Positions 17,414 to 27,137 of a stretch of 64,000 nt of DNA are shown here, piece by piece. The stretch spans positions 2,572-66,571 of the forward strand of contig NZ_QVMI01000009.1 of the NCBI RefSeq assembly GCF_010500965.1, given 5' to 3'. Made by a program: the position numbers and the translations under genes. The stretch comes from Bacteroides sp. 51. GTDB taxonomy: Bacteria > Bacteroidota > Bacteroidia > Bacteroidales > Bacteroidaceae. Every line of letters starts with the position of its first letter. Position 1 is the stretch's first letter. The notes below the pieces were generated by a model. The model was not told the DNA's origin. It searched no databases and saw only the letters and a list, made by a program, of their open reading frames with translations.

Positions 17414-19213
17414 ATGCAAAATATTAGAAACATTGCAATCATTGCCCATGTCGATCATGGGAAAACAACCCTTGTAGATAAAATGCTTTTAGCCGGACAC
17501 TTATTCCGAGAGAACCAGTCGGGCGGCGAATTAATACTGGATAACAACGACTTAGAACGTGAGCGCGGTATAACTATTCTTTCGAAAAACGTTTCCATTA
17601 ATTATAAAGGTACTAAAATTAATATCATTGATACTCCGGGGCACAGCGACTTCGGGGGTGAAGTAGAGCGTGTGTTGAACATGGCCGACGGATGTATCCT
17701 GCTGGTCGATGCTTTTGAAGGTCCTATGCCTCAAACGCGCTTTGTGTTGCAGAAGGCTCTGGAAATCGGATTGAAACCGATTGTTGTGGTAAATAAAGTC
17801 GATAAACCTAACTGCCGCCCCGACGAGGTGCACGAAATGGTATTCGACCTCATGTTTGCCCTCGATGCAACAGAAGAACAATTAGACTTCCCTACCATAT
17901 ACGGATCGGCTAAAAACAACTGGATGAGCGAAGACTGGAAACAGCCGACAGATAATATCACTCCGTTGCTGGATTGCATCATCGAAAACATTCCTGCTCC
18001 CGAACAGTTGGAAGGTACCCCACAGATGTTAATCACTTCGTTAGACTATTCCTCGTATACCGGACGTATTGCCGTAGGCCGTATACACCGGGGTACACTG
18101 AAAGAAGGAATGAACGTATCTCTGGCTAAAAGAGACGGTGTAATCAAGAAGGTGAAAATCAAAGAAGTGCATGTGTTCGAAGGGCTTGGACGCGTAAAAG
18201 CGGAGGAAGTATCTTCGGGCGATATCTGCGCCCTGATCGGTATTGAAGGTTTTGAGATTGGAGATACCATCTGCGATTTCGAGAATCCCGAACCGTTGCC
18301 AACCATTGCGATTGACGAGCCTACCATGAGTATGTTGTTCGCCATCAATGATTCGCCTTTCTTTGGTAAGGATGGTAAGTACGTCACTTCCCGCCATATC
18401 CATGATCGCCTGATGAAAGAGTTGGATAAGAACCTGGCTCTTCGCGTGCAGAAGAATGAGTTGGACGATAAATGGTTGGTTTATGGCCGTGGTGTATTGC
18501 ACTTGTCGGTCTTAATCGAGACTATGCGCCGTGAAGGATACGAGTTGCAGGTGGGACAACCGCAGGTAATTTACAAAACCATCGACGGAGTGAAGTGCGA
18601 GCCTATCGAAGAGTTGACGATCAATGTACCGGAAGAGTTTGCCAGCAAGATGATTGATATGGTGACCCGTCGTAAAGGCGAAATGACGATGATGGAGAAC
18701 AATGGCGAACGCGTGAACTTGCAGTTTGATATGCCTTCGCGCGGTATTATCGGTCTGCGTACCAATGTACTGACTGCTTCTGCCGGAGAGGCCATCATGG
18801 CTCACCGCTTTAAAGAATACCAACCTTATAAAGGTGAGATTGAAAGACGTGTAAACGGTTCGATCATTGCAATGGAATCCGGAACGGCTTTTGCTTATGC
18901 TATTGATAAGCTACAAGACCGCGGCCGTTTCTTTATCTTCCCGCAAGATGAGATCTATGCCGGTCAGGTAGTAGGCGAGCACTCGCACGATAAAGACCTG
19001 GTAGTAAACGTAACTAAATCTAAGAAACTCACCAATATGCGTGCCTCGGGTGCCGATGATAAAGCGCGTATTATTCCTCCGATACAGTTCTCGCTCGAAG
19101 AGGCGCTGGAATATATCAAGGAAGATGAGTATGTGGAAATCACTCCGAAGAGCATGCGTATGCGTAAAATCATCTTAGATGAGAACGAGCGCAAGCGCGC
19201 AAATAAGAATTGA
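17414..19213 (+). CDS. typA: Ribosome-associated GTPase TypA/BipA
   Basis: A translational GTPase of the EF-G class that assists 50S assembly and stress or low-temperature growth. The ATG at 17414 gives [19 protein letters not shown] and 599 residues, the family length. A longer frame back to 17285 only translates the spacer repeat. G motifs are [10 protein letters not shown] (G1), ERGITILSK (G2), [12 protein letters not shown] (G3) and [10 protein letters not shown] (G4). The C-terminal BipA signature is [20 protein letters not shown] and [11 protein letters not shown]. It is followed by an intrinsic terminator. Confidence 0.97.
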   Translation: MQNIRNIAIIAHVDHGKTTLVDKMLLAGHLFRENQSGGELILDNNDLERERGITILSKNVSINYKGTKINIIDTPGHSDFGGEVERVLNMADGCILLVDAFEGPMPQTRFVLQKALEIGLKPIVVVNKVDKPNCRPDEVHEMVFDLMFALDATEEQLDFPTIYGSAKNNWMSEDWKQPTDNITPLLDCIIENIPAPEQLEGTPQMLITSLDYSSYTGRIAVGRIHRGTLKEGMNVSLAKRDGVIKKVKIKEVHVFEGLGRVKAEEVSSGDICALIGIEGFEIGDTICDFENPEPLPTIAIDEPTMSMLFAINDSPFFGKDGKYVTSRHIHDRLMKELDKNLALRVQKNELDDKWLVYGRGVLHLSVLIETMRREGYELQVGQPQVIYKTIDGVKCEPIEELTINVPEEFASKMIDMVTRRKGEMTMMENNGERVNLQFDMPSRGIIGLRTNVLTASAGEAIMAHRFKEYQPYKGEIERRVNGSIIAMESGTAFAYAIDKLQDRGRFFIFPQDEIYAGQVVGEHSHDKDLVVNVTKSKKLTNMRASGADDKARIIPPIQFSLEEALEYIKEDEYVEITPKSMRMRKIILDENERKRANKN

Positions 19214-19224
19214 TAGATAAATAT

Positions 19225-19253
19225 AAAAAGGAGCTTGAAACAGCTCCTTTTTT
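19225..19253 (+). terminator. typA: Intrinsic terminator after typA
   Basis: AAAAAGGAGC and GCTCCTTTTTTT form a stem around TTGAAACA, just after the typA stop. Confidence 0.9.
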
Positions 19254-19288
19254 ATTTCCATCTTCTGCTATTTATCCATTTTTCTTTG

Positions 19289-19296
19289 TAGTTTTG
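19289..19296 (+). promoter_or_regulatory. -7 box for the lipoprotein at 19339
   Basis: TAGTTTTG matches TAnnTTTG, 43 bp before the ATG. Confidence 0.5.
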
Positions 19297-19338
19297 CATA
19301 AGATAGTGAAAGCCGATTATATCTAATGTTGAAGGAAT

Positions 19339-20067
19339 ATGAACACAGATACAAAAAATGAAATGAACCAAACCGATCTGCGATCCATCCGCTATCGCTC
19401 CATTCTATTTGCTTTACTTATGTTGGGTTTTGCATGGTTAATGTCCGGTTGTAAGGACGATGACGACGAGCCATTGCCACCTTATACTATAACTATTGCC
19501 GATGTGGCTGGTATACCAACCGATGTTGTTTTTGATAAAGTAGTAGCAGAGATTACCGGTGCCTGTTGGGAAGTTATCGGCTCTGTTGAGGCGCAGTATA
19601 TACATGGGCAGGCTGTTTTTGAAATCACCTCTATGATCCCTTCGGATAAACTTCAAAAAGTCGATTGGTCCGACAAAGACGTTTGTGGCCATTGGCCCAC
19701 CGTAGCAAGCGATTCCAATGCGAGGGTAGCAAAGCTGGGCGATTTCTTTGCTTATAACGGCAACGAAAAGGTAGGGCGCATTTACCTGTCCGACTGGGAG
19801 GGTTCAGGAGCAACTGCCAATAAAACGTTTATATATTATCATTATACCGACCGTCCTTTTACGTTGAGCGGTAAAAACCAGCCTATGGTTGAAGGAAGCG
19901 CGATGTTTAAGCATTCTATTGAATATTCCGCGCAGTTCAAAACCGGTTGGAATGCTTATGCGAATATCAATCCGGCTAATCCCGGTAAGGATGAGAACTT
20001 CGTAAACTGTACCACAACTATCCCGGATACGGAGTTGGTTTGGCGTTTCGAATCGTACGTTTATTAA
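19339..20067 (+). CDS. Hypothetical lipoprotein
   Basis: I do not recognise the family. The 242-residue protein has an unusually long 37-residue N-terminus before a lipobox (LMSGC). CKDDDDEPLPP follows, an acidic patch right after the acylated Cys that resembles the Bacteroidetes surface-export signal. If the true start is one of the internal Met codons (residue 9 or 31), the signal is shorter. The mature part is beta-rich with several Trp and Tyr (SDWEGSGATANKTFIYYHY) and no obvious repeats or catalytic motif. It is monocistronic between typA and the convergent pckA. Confidence 0.75.
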   Translation: MNTDTKNEMNQTDLRSIRYRSILFALLMLGFAWLMSGCKDDDDEPLPPYTITIADVAGIPTDVVFDKVVAEITGACWEVIGSVEAQYIHGQAVFEITSMIPSDKLQKVDWSDKDVCGHWPTVASDSNARVAKLGDFFAYNGNEKVGRIYLSDWEGSGATANKTFIYYHYTDRPFTLSGKNQPMVEGSAMFKHSIEYSAQFKTGWNAYANINPANPGKDENFVNCTTTIPDTELVWRFESYVY

Positions 20068-20130
20068 TCACACTTCTTGTTTTTTTGGCAAGCTAAGTTG
20101 CTAATCATTATGCCGTTACTATGTGCTTGG

Positions 20131-20167
20131 GATGCCCTAGGCAAACCAATGGAATGCCTAGGGCATC
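20131..20167. repeat. GATGCCCTAGGCA hairpin
   Basis: Perfect 13-bp arms (20131-20143, 20155-20167) flank an 11-base loop. The surrounding DNA keeps an approximate 11-bp spacing of ATGCC-like starts (20132, 20154, then ATGGC near 20176). Confidence 0.65.
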
Positions 20168-20217
20168 TCACTAGGATGGCACCGACCTTTTTAAGCATTA
20201 AAATAAGGATATAACAG

Positions 20218-20250
20218 AGAAGGCGATCCCATCCGGAATCGCCTTCTTTA
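20218..20250. terminator. Terminator between convergent genes
   Basis: AGAAGGCGAT and ATCGCCTTCT form a 10-bp stem, followed by TTTATATTA on the plus strand. It sits between the lipoprotein and pckA stop codons. Confidence 0.8.
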
Positions 20251-20288
20251 TATTACATTACCCTTAAGGGGTTTTGTATTAATAGAAC

Positions 20289-20340
20289 CTGCTAGCGGAC
20301 CTTACCGCCCGCATGGAACCTGGGTGCGGCACCTTGCCGC
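20289..20340. repeat. GC-rich dispersed repeat R1 (intergenic copy)
   Basis: It contains CCGCATGGAACCTGG followed by GCGGCACCTTGCCGCC. Related copies lie inside coding sequence at 30783-30819 (inverted) and 37852-37884. Here it occupies the pckA downstream flank. Confidence 0.65.
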
Positions 20341-20344
20341 CTGC

Positions 20345-21952
20345 TTACAATTTTGGACCAGCAGCAACTAATGCTTTACCAGCTTCGTTACCAGTGAACT
20401 TAGAGAAGTTCTTGATGAAACGACCTGCAAGGTCTTCCGCTTTTTCGTTCCACTGAGCAGCCTCAGCATAAGTATCGCGTGGGTCAAGGATCTTAGAATC
20501 AACTCCTGGAAGTTCAGTTGGAACAACGAAGTCGAAGTAAGGAATAACCTTAGTTGGAGCTTTGTCGATAGAACCGTCAAGGATAGCATCGATGATACCG
20601 CGAGTATCTTTAATAGAGATACGTTTGCCGCTACCATTCCAACCAGTGTTCACCAAGTATGCTTTAGCACCAGATTTTTCCATCTTCTTCACCAATTCTT
20701 CAGCATATTTAGTTGGGTGCAATGAAAGGAATGCAGCACCGAAACAAGCCGAGAAAGTAGGAGTTGGTTCAGTAATACCACGTTCTGTACCAGCCAATTT
20801 AGCTGTAAATCCAGAAAGGAAGTAATATTTAGTTTGTTCTGAGTTCAGGATAGATACCGGAGGCAATACACCGAAAGCATCGGCCGACAAGAAGATCACT
20901 TGTTTTGCATCAGGACCTTTAGATACTGGCTTAACGATGTTTACGATATGATCGATTGGGTAAGAAACACGAGTGTTTTCAGTTACGCTCTTATCGTTGA
21001 AGTCAATTTTACCATCAGCAGCAACAGTTACGTTTTCAAGCAATGCATCACGACGGATAGCGTTGTAGATATCTGGTTCTGCTTCTTTGCTCAGGTTGAT
21101 AACCTTTGCGTAGCAACCACCTTCGAAGTTGAATACACCTTCGTCGTCCCAACCGTGTTCGTCATCACCGATAAGCAAACGTTTTGGGTCTGTAGACAAT
21201 GTAGTCTTACCTGTTCCTGAAAGACCGAAGAAGATAGCCGTGTTTTTGCCTTCCATATCTGTGTTAGCAGAGCAGTGCATAGAAGCCATACCTTGCAATG
21301 GAAGCAGATAGTTCATGTAAGAGAACATACCTTTTTTCATTTCGCCACCGTACCAAGAGTTCAGGATAACCTGGATCTTTTCTGTCAGGTTGAATACAAC
21401 AGCAGTTTCTGAGTTCAAGCCCAGTTCTTTGTAGTTTTCAACTTTAGACTTAGAAGCGTTCATAATAACGAAATCAGGTTCACCGAAGCTAGCCAATTCC
21501 TCAGCAGTAGGACGGATGAACATGTTTGTTACGAAATGTGCTTGCCATGCTACTTCCATGATGAAACGAAGTTTCAGGCGGCTGTTAGCGTTTGTTCCGC
21601 AGAAAGCGTCAACAACGAAAAGTCTTTTACCTGAAAGTTGCTCAGTAGCCAATGTTTTAACGGCATTCCAACATTTTGCGTCAACTGGTTTGTTGTCGTT
21701 TTTATATTCGTCAGAAGTCCACCATACAGTATTTTTGCTGGTTTCGTCCATTACGAAGAACTTATCTTTAGGAGAACGGCCGGTGTAAACACCTGTCATA
21801 ACGTTAACAGCGCCTAGTTCAGTTACCTGACCTTTTTCAAAACCTTCCAAACCTGGTTTTGTTTCTTCAGCGAACAAAGTGTCAAACGACGGATTGTGTA
21901 CAATCTCAGTCACCCCGGTAATACCGTACTTGCTTAGATCTAAATTTGCCAT
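20345..21952 (-). CDS. pckA: Phosphoenolpyruvate carboxykinase (ATP)
   Basis: The enzyme interconverts oxaloacetate + ATP and PEP + CO2 + ADP. In Bacteroidales it works mainly in the carboxylating direction during succinate fermentation. At 535 residues it has the family length. Signatures are [26 protein letters not shown] (active-site Lys and His neighbourhood), the kinase P-loop [12 protein letters not shown] (about 242-253), [23 protein letters not shown], and the adenine-binding region near [10 protein letters not shown]. It has its own -7 box at 22046-22053 and is transcribed divergently from upp. Confidence 0.98.
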   Translation of the reverse strand: MANLDLSKYGITGVTEIVHNPSFDTLFAEETKPGLEGFEKGQVTELGAVNVMTGVYTGRSPKDKFFVMDETSKNTVWWTSDEYKNDNKPVDAKCWNAVKTLATEQLSGKRLFVVDAFCGTNANSRLKLRFIMEVAWQAHFVTNMFIRPTAEELASFGEPDFVIMNASKSKVENYKELGLNSETAVVFNLTEKIQVILNSWYGGEMKKGMFSYMNYLLPLQGMASMHCSANTDMEGKNTAIFFGLSGTGKTTLSTDPKRLLIGDDEHGWDDEGVFNFEGGCYAKVINLSKEAEPDIYNAIRRDALLENVTVAADGKIDFNDKSVTENTRVSYPIDHIVNIVKPVSKGPDAKQVIFLSADAFGVLPPVSILNSEQTKYYFLSGFTAKLAGTERGITEPTPTFSACFGAAFLSLHPTKYAEELVKKMEKSGAKAYLVNTGWNGSGKRISIKDTRGIIDAILDGSIDKAPTKVIPYFDFVVPTELPGVDSKILDPRDTYAEAAQWNEKAEDLAGRFIKNFSKFTGNEAGKALVAAGPKL

Positions 21953-22045
21953 TTTCTTTTTAATTTAATTGATTTGGTATGATAATTATTGTTGTAATCT
22001 GCTTCTTTCTTACTATTTGCGATTCACGCCCTAGTAAACCGGCTA

Positions 22046-22053
22046 CAAAAGTA
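22046..22053 (-). promoter_or_regulatory. -7 box for pckA
   Basis: The minus strand reads TACTTTTG, 94 bp upstream of the pckA ATG, implying a leader of about 85 bases. Confidence 0.6.
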
Positions 22054-22160
22054 ATACTTTATGCGAGAAATAAACACACCATTAGAGAAATTTTTCCCTA
22101 ATCGGGGTGGTTTTATAAAACGATAACAATATCTGCCATCTGCATATTGCAAATTAGATT

Positions 22161-22168
22161 TATATTTG
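22161..22168 (+). promoter_or_regulatory. -7 box for upp
   Basis: TATATTTG lies 43 bp before the upp ATG. Confidence 0.6.
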
Positions 22169-22210
22169 TTCCTTTGTGGCATATTTAATGAATAAATAAT
22201 ACTTTGGGCT

Positions 22211-22864
22211 ATGAGAATCATTAATTTAAGTGAAACCAACTCTGTACTGAATCAATACATATTGGAAATCCGCGATGTGCAGATTCAGCAGGACCGTTTG
22301 CGTTTCCGTCGTAATATAGAGCGCATTGGCGAGATTATGGCTTACGAGATCAGCAAGTCATTTCAATATACAACAAAGGAGGTGCAAACCCCTCTTGGGA
22401 TTGCTCCTGTCAGTGTGCCTGCCAACCAGTTGGTGATCAGTACCATCCTTCGCGCCGGCGTGCCTTTCCATCAGGGTTTCCTGAGCTATTTCGACTATGC
22501 GGAGAATGCGTTTGTATCGGCTTACCGTAAATATAAAGATACGTTGAAGTTCGATATCCATATTGAATATATCGCTTCACCGCGGATTGATGATAAGACG
22601 CTGATCATTACCGACCCGATGCTGGCTACCGGCAGTTCCATGGAACTGACCTATCAGGCGATGCTGACCAAGGGTCATCCGGCGGAGATTCATGTGGCCT
22701 CGGTGATTGCCAGCCGGCAGGCGGTGGATTATATTGCGAGCAAGTTTCCGGAAGATAAGACAACCATCTGGTGTGCGGCGATTGATCCGGAGATTGACAG
22801 CCATTCGTATATTGTTCCAGGGCTGGGCGATGCGGGCGACCTGGCTTACGGGGAGAAGGAGTAA
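22211..22864 (+). CDS. upp: Uracil phosphoribosyltransferase
   Basis: It salvages uracil with PRPP to give UMP in the cytoplasm. The 217-residue protein has the PRPP-binding loop LIITDPMLATGSSM (about 132-145), the ISTILRAGVPF segment and the uracil-binding C-terminus PGLGDAGDLAYGEK. The N-terminal third diverges from the E. coli enzyme, as in other Bacteroidetes. A hairpin at 22972-22995 may end the transcript. Confidence 0.96.
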   Translation: MRIINLSETNSVLNQYILEIRDVQIQQDRLRFRRNIERIGEIMAYEISKSFQYTTKEVQTPLGIAPVSVPANQLVISTILRAGVPFHQGFLSYFDYAENAFVSAYRKYKDTLKFDIHIEYIASPRIDDKTLIITDPMLATGSSMELTYQAMLTKGHPAEIHVASVIASRQAVDYIASKFPEDKTTIWCAAIDPEIDSHSYIVPGLGDAGDLAYGEKE

Positions 22865-22954
22865 TTGTGGTTTGTTTTTCGTAACTGCTTACGATACCTT
22901 CCTTTTGAACTTATTTATTATAACTTGCCTGTGTCCGATTCTTCACGGTAAACC

Positions 22955-22995
22955 CTCGCAATGACGGACATGGGGCGGGCCTTTGGGTCCGCCCC
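22955..22995. repeat. CTCGCAATGACGG repeat half plus GGGGCGG hairpin
   Basis: CTCGCAATGACGG (22955-22967) matches one end of the CATTGCGAG palindrome found at 30847-30926. It is followed by the hairpin GGGGCGGGCC-TTTG-GGTCCGCCCC, which marks the left edge of the GC-rich island. Confidence 0.6.
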
Positions 22996-23013
22996 ACTGC
23001 ATAGCGTTATTCC

Positions 23014-23373
23014 TTACGCCGACCCCCTTCTCTTCCTATACCCATCGGGCGTTACGCCAAACTGTTCCTTGAACAGCCGGTGAAACGTATACCTTGACCC
23101 GAACCCCGCATCCAGGGCGATGGCTTCGACCGAGAGGTCGCTACAGTCGGGGTCTTCGAGCATCTGCACGGCGTACTGCATGCGCAGACGGGCGATATAG
23201 TCGGTGAAGGCGCAACCGTAGTACCGGCGGATGGTGTTGTGCAGATACATCTCGTTGGTATAGAGCATGCAGGCTACCTGACGGCGGCTGATACGGCGCT
23301 CGGTGTAGATGCGCGTCTCTTCCATGAGCCGGCGAAGACGGAGGTTTAATATTACTGGATTATTCATATTCAT
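23014..23373 (-). CDS. Stand-alone AraC-type DNA-binding protein
   Basis: The ATG at 23373 gives a 119-residue protein that is little more than one AraC DNA-binding domain. The first helix-turn-helix is RRISRRQVACMLYTNEMYLHNTIRRYYG and the second is LSVEAIALDAGFGSRYTFHRLFKEQFGVTPDGYRKRR. There is no sensor domain. It is the last gene of the lipoprotein operon, starting 20 bp after the preceding stop. Its relatives are the AraC proteins at 29944 and 30452. It is probably a co-regulator of the same surface regulon. Longer in-frame readings run back into the upstream gene and are unlikely. Confidence 0.8.
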   Translation of the reverse strand: MNMNNPVILNLRLRRLMEETRIYTERRISRRQVACMLYTNEMYLHNTIRRYYGCAFTDYIARLRMQYAVQMLEDPDCSDLSVEAIALDAGFGSRYTFHRLFKEQFGVTPDGYRKRRGSA

Positions 23374-23393
23374 TGAGCATTTAGAATGAAGAA

Positions 23394-25100
23394 TTATTGC
23401 ACCACCCGGGGCGCTGCCTCGCCTGGGAAGAGTACCCACCTGCCAGGGCATACGGGCGGATTGCCTGCGGCATCGTTCGCCGACTGGATGGCGGCGTTCA
23501 TTGTGGTGATGTGCAGGGCCGTCCATGTGCCGTTGAAGGCGTAGCAGTTGCTGACGCCGGTAGTGCCGTTTCCTGCTGCCGAGGAGGGTATGCCTGAGAC
23601 ATTCTGCCAGATGCAGCCGCTGATGGTGCTGTTGTTATATCCGCAGATGGCTCCTTTATAATAATCGGCGGTAAATGCGGTGGCTAAGCTGTAGCAGCCG
23701 GCAATGGTACCTGTACCTTCATTGTATTCGCAGATGCTGCCGACGTTATGGGCACAGGTTACCGTTCCGCCGAAGGAGCAGGCGATAACGGTGCCGTAGT
23801 TATTACTACAAATACCACCAGCAAAGCGAGCATCGGTATCATTGCCTACCGTAGCCTCGCGCAGGTGCAGGTGGCGGATGATACCGTAATTGCTTCTGAT
23901 AAACCCACAGTTGCCGTTGCTGTTTGTCGCGCTGATAGTGGCCCCGCTGATGGTATACCCGCCACCGTCGAATATATGGCCGTCTCTGAACTTTTCTATC
24001 GGGGGAAGCGGATCGGCATAGGAGACAATGTCGATATCGGCCAGTAGGCGCACGGTGCCGGTGGCATCGAACCAGCGGGAGTAATTGGCGGAAGAACCGC
24101 TATTGTAAGCCTCGATGAACTGGCGCAGCTCGGCTTCGGTGGAGATGCCGGGGCCGGTGGGTGTGCCGGGCTTGTCGGTTTCGAGATTAGTGGGCAGCTC
24201 ATTGGTAAAGTCGCTGATGGTGACGCTTTCTATCATTGCCTGGCCGCCGCCGGTGAGGCGCACGGTGTAGTTGTACTGGTGGCCGGCCGCCAGGGTGAGA
24301 GCGGTGGGGTTGGCAATGGTGTACGTCTTACCGTAGTAGGGCGAGGTGGCCGGCAGGTCGCCGGTGCCCTGGATAATGAACAGGGGCTCGCCTGCGGCCA
24401 GGGATTGCTTGGCGGGGTAGTAGGCAGGACTTAGGCCGCCGGCATCTTTGTATAGATAGCCCAATATATAGGTGAGTACCTGCGGTATACGCGGCTCGGT
24501 GTAGGGGTCGGCGGGGAGGTTATTCCATACTACAATGGCATTGGCATCTTCTTTGATGATGTAGAACTGGGGTATGATTCCGAAATCGGGCATCTCGCTG
24601 TCGGCTTCGCCGTAGCTGCCTTTGAGGGTTACCTTGAAGCGGGCAGTGGCAGGGACAAATTCAATGGCGGCCGTGGCCTCCCCGGCGGTTACTGCCGGGG
24701 TAAGGAGGCCGGTGTAGGCAACGGGGATAAGCTCATGACTGCCGTCACCGTAAGGCACTCCAAGCTGCCCGTAGGCGTAGGCGGAGTACGCCTTGTTGTT
24801 CACCAGGGGCAGGTGGGGCATAGCGGGGGCGTCGGGGGTGGTCTGGTACTGCCAGCTATTGTTGATGTACCTGTACGGCAATGTATATTCCGTGCCGTCT
24901 ACCATGATAACGAGGGTGATGTAGCCAAGGGTGTACGCCGTCGCCTCCCCGGCTTCGGCGCGGGTGGAGATTTGCAACTGTAGCGGCAGTTCTTGTGCGG
25001 GTTCCGGTGCCTCGCCGGCGGCATCGGCCGAGCAGGAGGGCAACAGGAAGGGTATGATGACCATCAGTAGGATGGCAGATAGTTGAATGATTGGTTTCAT
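23394..25100 (-). CDS. Fimbrillin-like lipoprotein with beta-helix repeat domain
   Basis: The 568-residue protein has lipobox LPSC and the mature start CSADAAGEAPEPAQELPLQLQ, related to the other lipoproteins of this operon. Residues about 45-300 look fimbrillin-like (beta-rich, ISTRAE near the N-terminus). Residues about 320-530 form GLUG/beta-helix-like repeats (FDGGGYTISGATIS, GNCGFIRSNYGIIRHLHLRE, RFAGGICSNNYGTVIACSFGG). It is probably displayed on the outer membrane; the binding target is unknown. DNA is GC-rich compared with the flanking core genes. It lies 18 bp after the preceding operon gene. Confidence 0.75.
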   Translation of the reverse strand: MKPIIQLSAILLMVIIPFLLPSCSADAAGEAPEPAQELPLQLQISTRAEAGEATAYTLGYITLVIMVDGTEYTLPYRYINNSWQYQTTPDAPAMPHLPLVNNKAYSAYAYGQLGVPYGDGSHELIPVAYTGLLTPAVTAGEATAAIEFVPATARFKVTLKGSYGEADSEMPDFGIIPQFYIIKEDANAIVVWNNLPADPYTEPRIPQVLTYILGYLYKDAGGLSPAYYPAKQSLAAGEPLFIIQGTGDLPATSPYYGKTYTIANPTALTLAAGHQYNYTVRLTGGGQAMIESVTISDFTNELPTNLETDKPGTPTGPGISTEAELRQFIEAYNSGSSANYSRWFDATGTVRLLADIDIVSYADPLPPIEKFRDGHIFDGGGYTISGATISATNSNGNCGFIRSNYGIIRHLHLREATVGNDTDARFAGGICSNNYGTVIACSFGGTVTCAHNVGSICEYNEGTGTIAGCYSLATAFTADYYKGAICGYNNSTISGCIWQNVSGIPSSAAGNGTTGVSNCYAFNGTWTALHITTMNAAIQSANDAAGNPPVCPGRWVLFPGEAAPRVVQ

Positions 25101-25118
25101 AATGCTATTTTTATGCGG

Positions 25119-27107
25119 TTACTGTAATCCATAATTGATTGTTGGCTCAACGCCGTCCGTCCATACGCCGGTGGGGACGAAGGTGTAGTCTACCACCATT
25201 ACGCTATTGCCCATGGTGCGCACGGTTTTGGTGGGGAAGGTGTAGGGCGTAGTGCCATTGGTGGCGGTGCGCACGGTAGTGCCGGCCTGGCCGGTGGCGG
25301 TGGATACATCGCTGGTAGCGTTGGAGTAGGTAGTGCCTACCGGTACTGCTGGCTCTGCGCCCGAGGCATGGCATAGGGTGATGGTAGCGTAATTCTTTCC
25401 GGCAAAGGTGCCGGCCGTTCCTGCCGTGGCGGTGCCGGTGGCATAGCAATGGCTAATGGTACCGACGTTGTAACCTTCGCCGCCGTTGCTGCCTACCAGT
25501 CCGCCAGCTCTCCCGTCGGTGGGGTCTGTTGTTTCGGCATTGCCGGTGGCATAGCAACAGGTAATGGTACCGTTGTTTGGGCCTACCAGCCCGCCGACGT
25601 TAAAACCTGTTACGGTGCCCGAGGCGGTGCAGGCGGTTATATAGGTGCCTTCGGTGTATCCTACCAGCCCGCCGGCAAAGCTAGAACCTGTTACGGTGCA
25701 GCTACTGCGGCTACGGTTGATATAACTATTACTGGTGGCGCATCCTACCAGCCCGCCGGTGTAGTTACCGCCCGTTACGTTGCCGGTGGAACTGCAATGG
25801 GAGATCACGGTGTTATATATAGACCCTGCCAGGGCGCCGTAGTAGGCGCTGGCATTAGTGCCGGTTATGGTGCAACCGCGCAGGTGGATGCCGGTTAATA
25901 TGGCGGGGTTATCGGCAGTGGAGCCATATACCCAGCCAAAGAGACCAGCAGCCGCTCCATTGTAATCATTGGCTGTTTGCAGGCCGCTGATGGTGTAGCC
26001 ATTGCCATTGTAAGTGCCGGAAAAGAGCACGATGTAGTCACTGCTTATCGGCACCCACTCGGTACCTGCGGGCAGGGTGATATTGGCCACCTGAATAACG
26101 CGGGCGGTGCGAGCCAGGATGCTGGTACCGGGCAGATTGGCATTGGCATTCACAACATCGCGCAGCGCAATGAGGTCCTCGTGTGTGGCGACAACGTAAT
26201 CGTACCCGATGGGCAGCGTGCTGGGCGGAGTAACTACCTCTTCCGCGCCCCAGGGCGTTATATCGTTTATCTGCACGGTGGCGTTGTGGGGGTGCAGGGT
26301 AACGGCGAGCGGGTAGCGGCTGCCCGACTGTGTGGTGCTGGTGCCGGCCGGGAACGGGGCGGTGAAGACCTGCCCGTAGGCGTCGGTGATGCGCAGCGAG
26401 TTGAGCGTGGCTTCGTGGGGCACGATGACGTCTGTGCCCAGGCGGTTGCCGCCTCCGAGGTAGATCTTGCGGGATTCGCCGCGGTTGTTGGTAATGAAGA
26501 GCTCGATGTGGGTAATCAGGTTGGGGGCAATGTCGGTGCCGCCGTTGTCTTTGATGGACGCTATCTGCACGAGGGAGTAGACGTGGTCGAAGTTAAGGGT
26601 GGCGTGGGCCGACTGGCCGTTGCCGGCAGCCACGATGGTGCCGTCGGCGGCGCTGGCTGCGGCCCAGAGGTAGTCGTAATAGATGGAGTAGTCCTCGTCT
26701 GGGGTTCGCTCCTTGTCTTTGGTGGGGATGTACTCGGCGAAGATGCCTTTATCGCCGGTGAGGTGTACGTAGACGGGATCGCCGTCGACGAATGTCCACA
26801 CCAGGTTGCCGTTGCCTTCGGGGTCGGTAGCGACGGCTGCGGTGTTGACAACGCTTTGGTCGGCAGCGCCGGGGTAGGCGGAGATGTTGATTATATCGCC
26901 TGCGGCGAATTGGGTGACGGGGCGGCCGTCGCTACCAGTGGCGGGGGCGAGGGCGCGGGTGATGGCCCCAGGGCTATTTACTTGTATGTGGGTGATTTGG
27001 CACAGGCCGGCATCTAAACCTGGCTCCGGCGTCTCGCCGGTGCAGGCAGACAGCAGTAAGATGATGGCTGCGGTGGCCAGGACTGATAGTATATTTGGAT
27101 GTTTCAT
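25119..27107 (-). CDS. Fimbrillin-like lipoprotein with GLUG repeats
   Basis: The 662-residue protein has lipobox LSAC and mature CTGETPEPGLDAG. The fimbrillin-like part (about 25-300) includes GAITRALAP and a tail DITPWGAEE, like the W-containing end of fimbrillin domains. From about 350 it is built of GLUG-type repeats: GLFGWVYGS, GALAGSIYNTVISHCSSTGNV, GGLVGCATSNSYINRSRSSCTV, GGLVGYTEGTYITACTASGTV, GGLVGPNNGTITCCYATGNA, GGLVGSNGGEGYNVGTISHC. These stack as a parallel beta-helix. It is likely surface exposed and adhesive or carbohydrate-contacting; this is inference. It belongs to the operon running from 30357 to 23014. Confidence 0.78.
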   Translation of the reverse strand: MKHPNILSVLATAAIILLLSACTGETPEPGLDAGLCQITHIQVNSPGAITRALAPATGSDGRPVTQFAAGDIINISAYPGAADQSVVNTAAVATDPEGNGNLVWTFVDGDPVYVHLTGDKGIFAEYIPTKDKERTPDEDYSIYYDYLWAAASAADGTIVAAGNGQSAHATLNFDHVYSLVQIASIKDNGGTDIAPNLITHIELFITNNRGESRKIYLGGGNRLGTDVIVPHEATLNSLRITDAYGQVFTAPFPAGTSTTQSGSRYPLAVTLHPHNATVQINDITPWGAEEVVTPPSTLPIGYDYVVATHEDLIALRDVVNANANLPGTSILARTARVIQVANITLPAGTEWVPISSDYIVLFSGTYNGNGYTISGLQTANDYNGAAAGLFGWVYGSTADNPAILTGIHLRGCTITGTNASAYYGALAGSIYNTVISHCSSTGNVTGGNYTGGLVGCATSNSYINRSRSSCTVTGSSFAGGLVGYTEGTYITACTASGTVTGFNVGGLVGPNNGTITCCYATGNAETTDPTDGRAGGLVGSNGGEGYNVGTISHCYATGTATAGTAGTFAGKNYATITLCHASGAEPAVPVGTTYSNATSDVSTATGQAGTTVRTATNGTTPYTFPTKTVRTMGNSVMVVDYTFVPTGVWTDGVEPTINYGLQ

Positions 27108-27137
27108 ATGATTATTGTTTTAAATGATTGATTGGGG

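Noticed and set aside
25977-27017. Long antisense open frame (346 codons) on the plus strand
   Set aside because: It is the mirror of the GLUG lipoprotein gene, with GC-rich low-complexity translation and no domain; the minus-strand frame has a signal peptide and repeats.
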